Of a stretch of DNA of 7,111 bases, positions 5,341 through 7,111 are shown in pieces (positions within the stretch are counted from its first letter, which is position 1; each line of letters begins with the position of its first letter). A program made the translations under genes and the position numbers. The notes under the pieces are model-generated. The model was not told where the DNA came from, made no database searches, and was given only the letters and a program-made list of their open reading frames with translations. Source of the DNA: Pseudomonadota bacterium (GTDB lineage: Bacteria > Pseudomonadota > Alphaproteobacteria > Rhizobiales > Hyphomicrobiaceae); assembly GCA_023390485.1 (NCBI GenBank), contig JAEWCT010000162.1, positions 1-7,111 on the forward strand, in the 5' to 3' direction.

Positions 5341-6810
5341 CTATGAGCTTATCTCGCGCCATGCTTGGTCTATGGCTCGGCGGTCGATCCGTTCACCGAA
5401 GAGCACAGTGCGGACGGTATTTAGCAATATCAGCATATCCAGCGTGAAAGATGCATTCCTTATGTACCAAAGGTCGAGGGCGGCTTTGTCCTCAATTGAG
5501 AGATGACGCCCTCCCTTAATTTGCGCCCAGCCCGTCAACCCGGGCCGAAGCCGTAAACGCGCAGCGGAGAATGACGGTTGGTCAACCGGCAAAAGCGGCC
5601 GCGGCCCGACAAGCGACATATGCCCAAGCAGAACGTTGTAAACTTGTGGGAGCTCGTCGAGCCGAAGGCGGCGTAGAAGACGTCCGGTCCTCGAGATCCG
5701 TTCGGCGTCGGTCAATGCGCGGCCGTTCTGGTTGCGCGGGGGCCTCATGGTGCGAAACTTCAGCACCCGGATGGGCCGCCCGAATGCGCCCGGACGCTGC
5801 TGCCAGAATATCAGCGGATATCCGACGTCCAGCACGACGATCATGCCGATGATCAGCATCAGTGGCGCCAGGCAAACAATGCCCAACGTTGCCCCCGTCG
5901 CGTCGATCATGCGCTTCCAGCGAAGATAGGAACTGGCCGGAATATCGCCGCCGCCAAATGCCGGGGCCGGAGGGGTAGCCGAAGCGACTGCGGTCAGATC
6001 CGAGCCGTCCCTCTTCGCACCTCCGTCGCCATCGGAGATCAATTCACTCAGGCCATACTGAGCCGAGAGGCGATCCACGCGGACGGCCTGGCTCCGTTCA
6101 ATTTCGGCCAGCGACTCTTGTGCCCGTCCCGACAAATGAGCGTACGGCATTGCGAGTACGATGCGGTCGATACGGATGCCGTGAACCGACAGGTCATGGA
6201 GAACGTCCTTTGCCGCCTCGGGCGGTCCGAGAATCTTGCATGAGCCCAGCCATCGTCCGCGGTGACGCTCGGCATTGGAAAGAATGCCGGCGATTTGAAT
6301 ATGCTCATGCGCATTTTCCGCGGCACAACGCAGAAAAAGATCCGCTATCGGATTGAGACCGACGAGCAGAACGTTCTCGCGTTCATCGGGAAACTGTACC
6401 TTCGCCACGCGCGCGCGGCGTCTCAAGGCATGACGAAGGCGCATCGCCGCGCGAACGCCGGCCAGCATAGACAGAATGAGAAGTCCCTGCATCACCGGCA
6501 GAGATTTCGGTATGTCGTGAATGCCTTGAATGCCATCGACGGCAAGATTTCCGGCTATGGCAAAAACCACGATCCATGCCGCGGCCGCGAGTATCAGCCA
6601 GCAATCGTTCAGCGACGTGAATCGCCAGACGGTGCGATTGAGGCCAAAGATCCAGAGCATCGGGATCGCGACGCCTATCGTGACCAGAAGATAGAGCTTG
6701 GCGTTCACGAGCGCGGAGAGTGGCGATAGCGGGCTGCACAGAAGGATGGCCAGCACCGTCGATATAGCGATCAACGCGACATCGACTGCCAGCAGGACAA
6801 GACGGTGCAT
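5341..6810 (-). CDS. Polyprenyl-phosphate sugar phosphotransferase starting exopolysaccharide synthesis
   Basis: A 489-aa inner-membrane protein. It belongs to the polyprenyl glycosylphosphotransferase family (bacterial sugar transferase, WbaP/ExoY-like), which moves a sugar-1-phosphate from a UDP-sugar to undecaprenyl phosphate. The N-terminal half has about four membrane segments (roughly 4-25, 38-56, 71-91, 104-121) and then a CapD-like Rossmann fold (about 145-255) starting ENVLLVGLNPIADLFL. A Pro/Ala/Gly-rich hinge (about 260-292) leads to the catalytic domain: SSYLRWKRMIDATGA (293-307), a membrane helix (about 308-328), KFRTM (351-355), the catalytic Asp385-Glu386 in RLDELPQ, SLVGPRP (399-405) and RPGLTGWAQI (422-431). 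The family's key residues are all present. ATG 6810 has GGAG nine bases upstream. The gene is divergent from a NusG-like gene, as expected for an EPS cluster. The donor sugar cannot be told. Confidence 0.93.
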   Translation of the reverse strand: MHRLVLLAVDVALIAISTVLAILLCSPLSPLSALVNAKLYLLVTIGVAIPMLWIFGLNRTVWRFTSLNDCWLILAAAAWIVVFAIAGNLAVDGIQGIHDIPKSLPVMQGLLILSMLAGVRAAMRLRHALRRRARVAKVQFPDERENVLLVGLNPIADLFLRCAAENAHEHIQIAGILSNAERHRGRWLGSCKILGPPEAAKDVLHDLSVHGIRIDRIVLAMPYAHLSGRAQESLAEIERSQAVRVDRLSAQYGLSELISDGDGGAKRDGSDLTAVASATPPAPAFGGGDIPASSYLRWKRMIDATGATLGIVCLAPLMLIIGMIVVLDVGYPLIFWQQRPGAFGRPIRVLKFRTMRPPRNQNGRALTDAERISRTGRLLRRLRLDELPQVYNVLLGHMSLVGPRPLLPVDQPSFSAARLRLRPGLTGWAQIKGGRHLSIEDKAALDLWYIRNASFTLDMLILLNTVRTVLFGERIDRRAIDQAWREISS

Positions 6811-6986
6811 CGAGGGAAACTCCGCAGCGATAGCTGTCGAAAGGGAGGAAGCTCGTCAAGAGGACTAGATATTTTTGATCATTTCGGCAACCAGCAGCCC
6901 AACGGAAACTGTGGATTAATCGGGCGTCGTCGTGGTTCTATTGATCCTTTAGTGTTAGCTCTTCGCGACCACATAGGAGTGCCCGC
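6811..6986. promoter_or_regulatory. Divergent intergenic region between the phosphotransferase and NusG-like genes
   Basis: This 176-base stretch must hold the promoters for both directions if each gene is the first of its transcript. It contains an AT-rich segment (about 6868-6880) but no clear consensus -35/-10 pair. I saw no JUMPstart- or ops-like element (GGCGGTAG core) of the kind RfaH uses in enterobacteria. Confidence 0.45.
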
Positions 6987-7111
6987 ATGAACTGCATCGT
7001 TTCCGCGTCAGCTTTGCAACCGATCTGGATTGCCGTGAATACGCATCCGAACCGAGAACGCGCCGCAGAACAGCATCTTCGAAATCAGGGGTACGACGTC
7101 TATGGGCCGGT
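6987..7111 (+). CDS. NusG/RfaH-family transcription antiterminator, N-terminal fragment (cut by window edge)
   Basis: The first 41 codons are inside the window. The segment PIWIAVNTHPNRERAAEQHL (12-31) followed by RNQGYDVYGP (32-41) is the opening strand and helix of the NGN domain that binds RNA polymerase in NusG and RfaH. The Trp, the H-P-N-R-E run, the L-x-x-Q-G-Y/F turn and the Y-x-P end are all characteristic. GGAG (6976-6979) lies seven bases before the ATG. The 13-residue leader before the domain and the position beside an EPS initiating transferase favour a specialised operon-specific paralogue over housekeeping nusG, which normally sits by secE and the ribosomal protein genes. The KOW domain is outside the window. 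Confidence 0.8.
   Translation, partial: MNCIVSASALQPIWIAVNTHPNRERAAEQHLRNQGYDVYGP

Noticed and set aside
6805..6990. Small plus-strand frame of 61 residues before the NusG-like gene
   Set aside because: No ribosome site or recognisable features; it spans the divergent promoter region and overlaps the starts of both neighbours.

Overview
The window reads as high-GC chromosomal DNA from an alphaproteobacterium. The order Hyphomicrobiales is most likely and a Hyphomicrobium-like host is possible, but this rests only on the protein flavour: a MeaB closely resembling the Methylobacterium type, a FixK/Fnr-like regulator and an alphaproteobacterial exopolysaccharide (EPS) gene pair. No rRNA, tRNA, CRISPR array, transposase or attachment site was seen. 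Seven genes are supported, two of them cut by the window edges.

Left part (1-2170). A minus-strand lipoprotein gene starts at a GTG at 863 and runs off the left edge. It encodes a lipobox signal peptide, a linker of about 200 residues rich in Pro, Ala and Glu, and the beginning of a DUF900-type alpha/beta hydrolase domain. Divergent from it is meaB, the GTPase chaperone of methylmalonyl-CoA mutase. A 26-bp near-perfect palindrome lies between the two starts, and a long stem-loop follows the meaB stop.

Middle part (2170-5340). Three minus-strand genes follow, each set off by its own hairpin. The first encodes a small secreted protein built almost entirely from seven copies of a charged helical motif, F-x(4)-N-x-E, which I do not recognise as a named family. 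The second encodes a Tat-exported esterase of the hormone-sensitive-lipase (HSL) type. The third encodes a Crp/Fnr-family regulator whose recognition helix lacks the usual Ser/Arg contact residues. A gene-free stretch of about 290 bases follows.

Right part (5341-7111). A minus-strand polyprenyl-phosphate sugar phosphotransferase, the membrane enzyme that starts EPS repeat-unit synthesis, is divergent from the start of a NusG/RfaH-family antiterminator gene cut by the right edge. Specialised NusG paralogues often accompany EPS or capsule loci, so the window probably ends at the border of an EPS biosynthesis cluster. The Crp/Fnr-like gene could regulate it, but nothing in the sequence proves that.

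The best candidate for something undescribed is the secreted repeat protein at 2216-2845. It has a regular 23-20-31-23-20-24 residue spacing and a visible internal tandem duplication of 74 residues.
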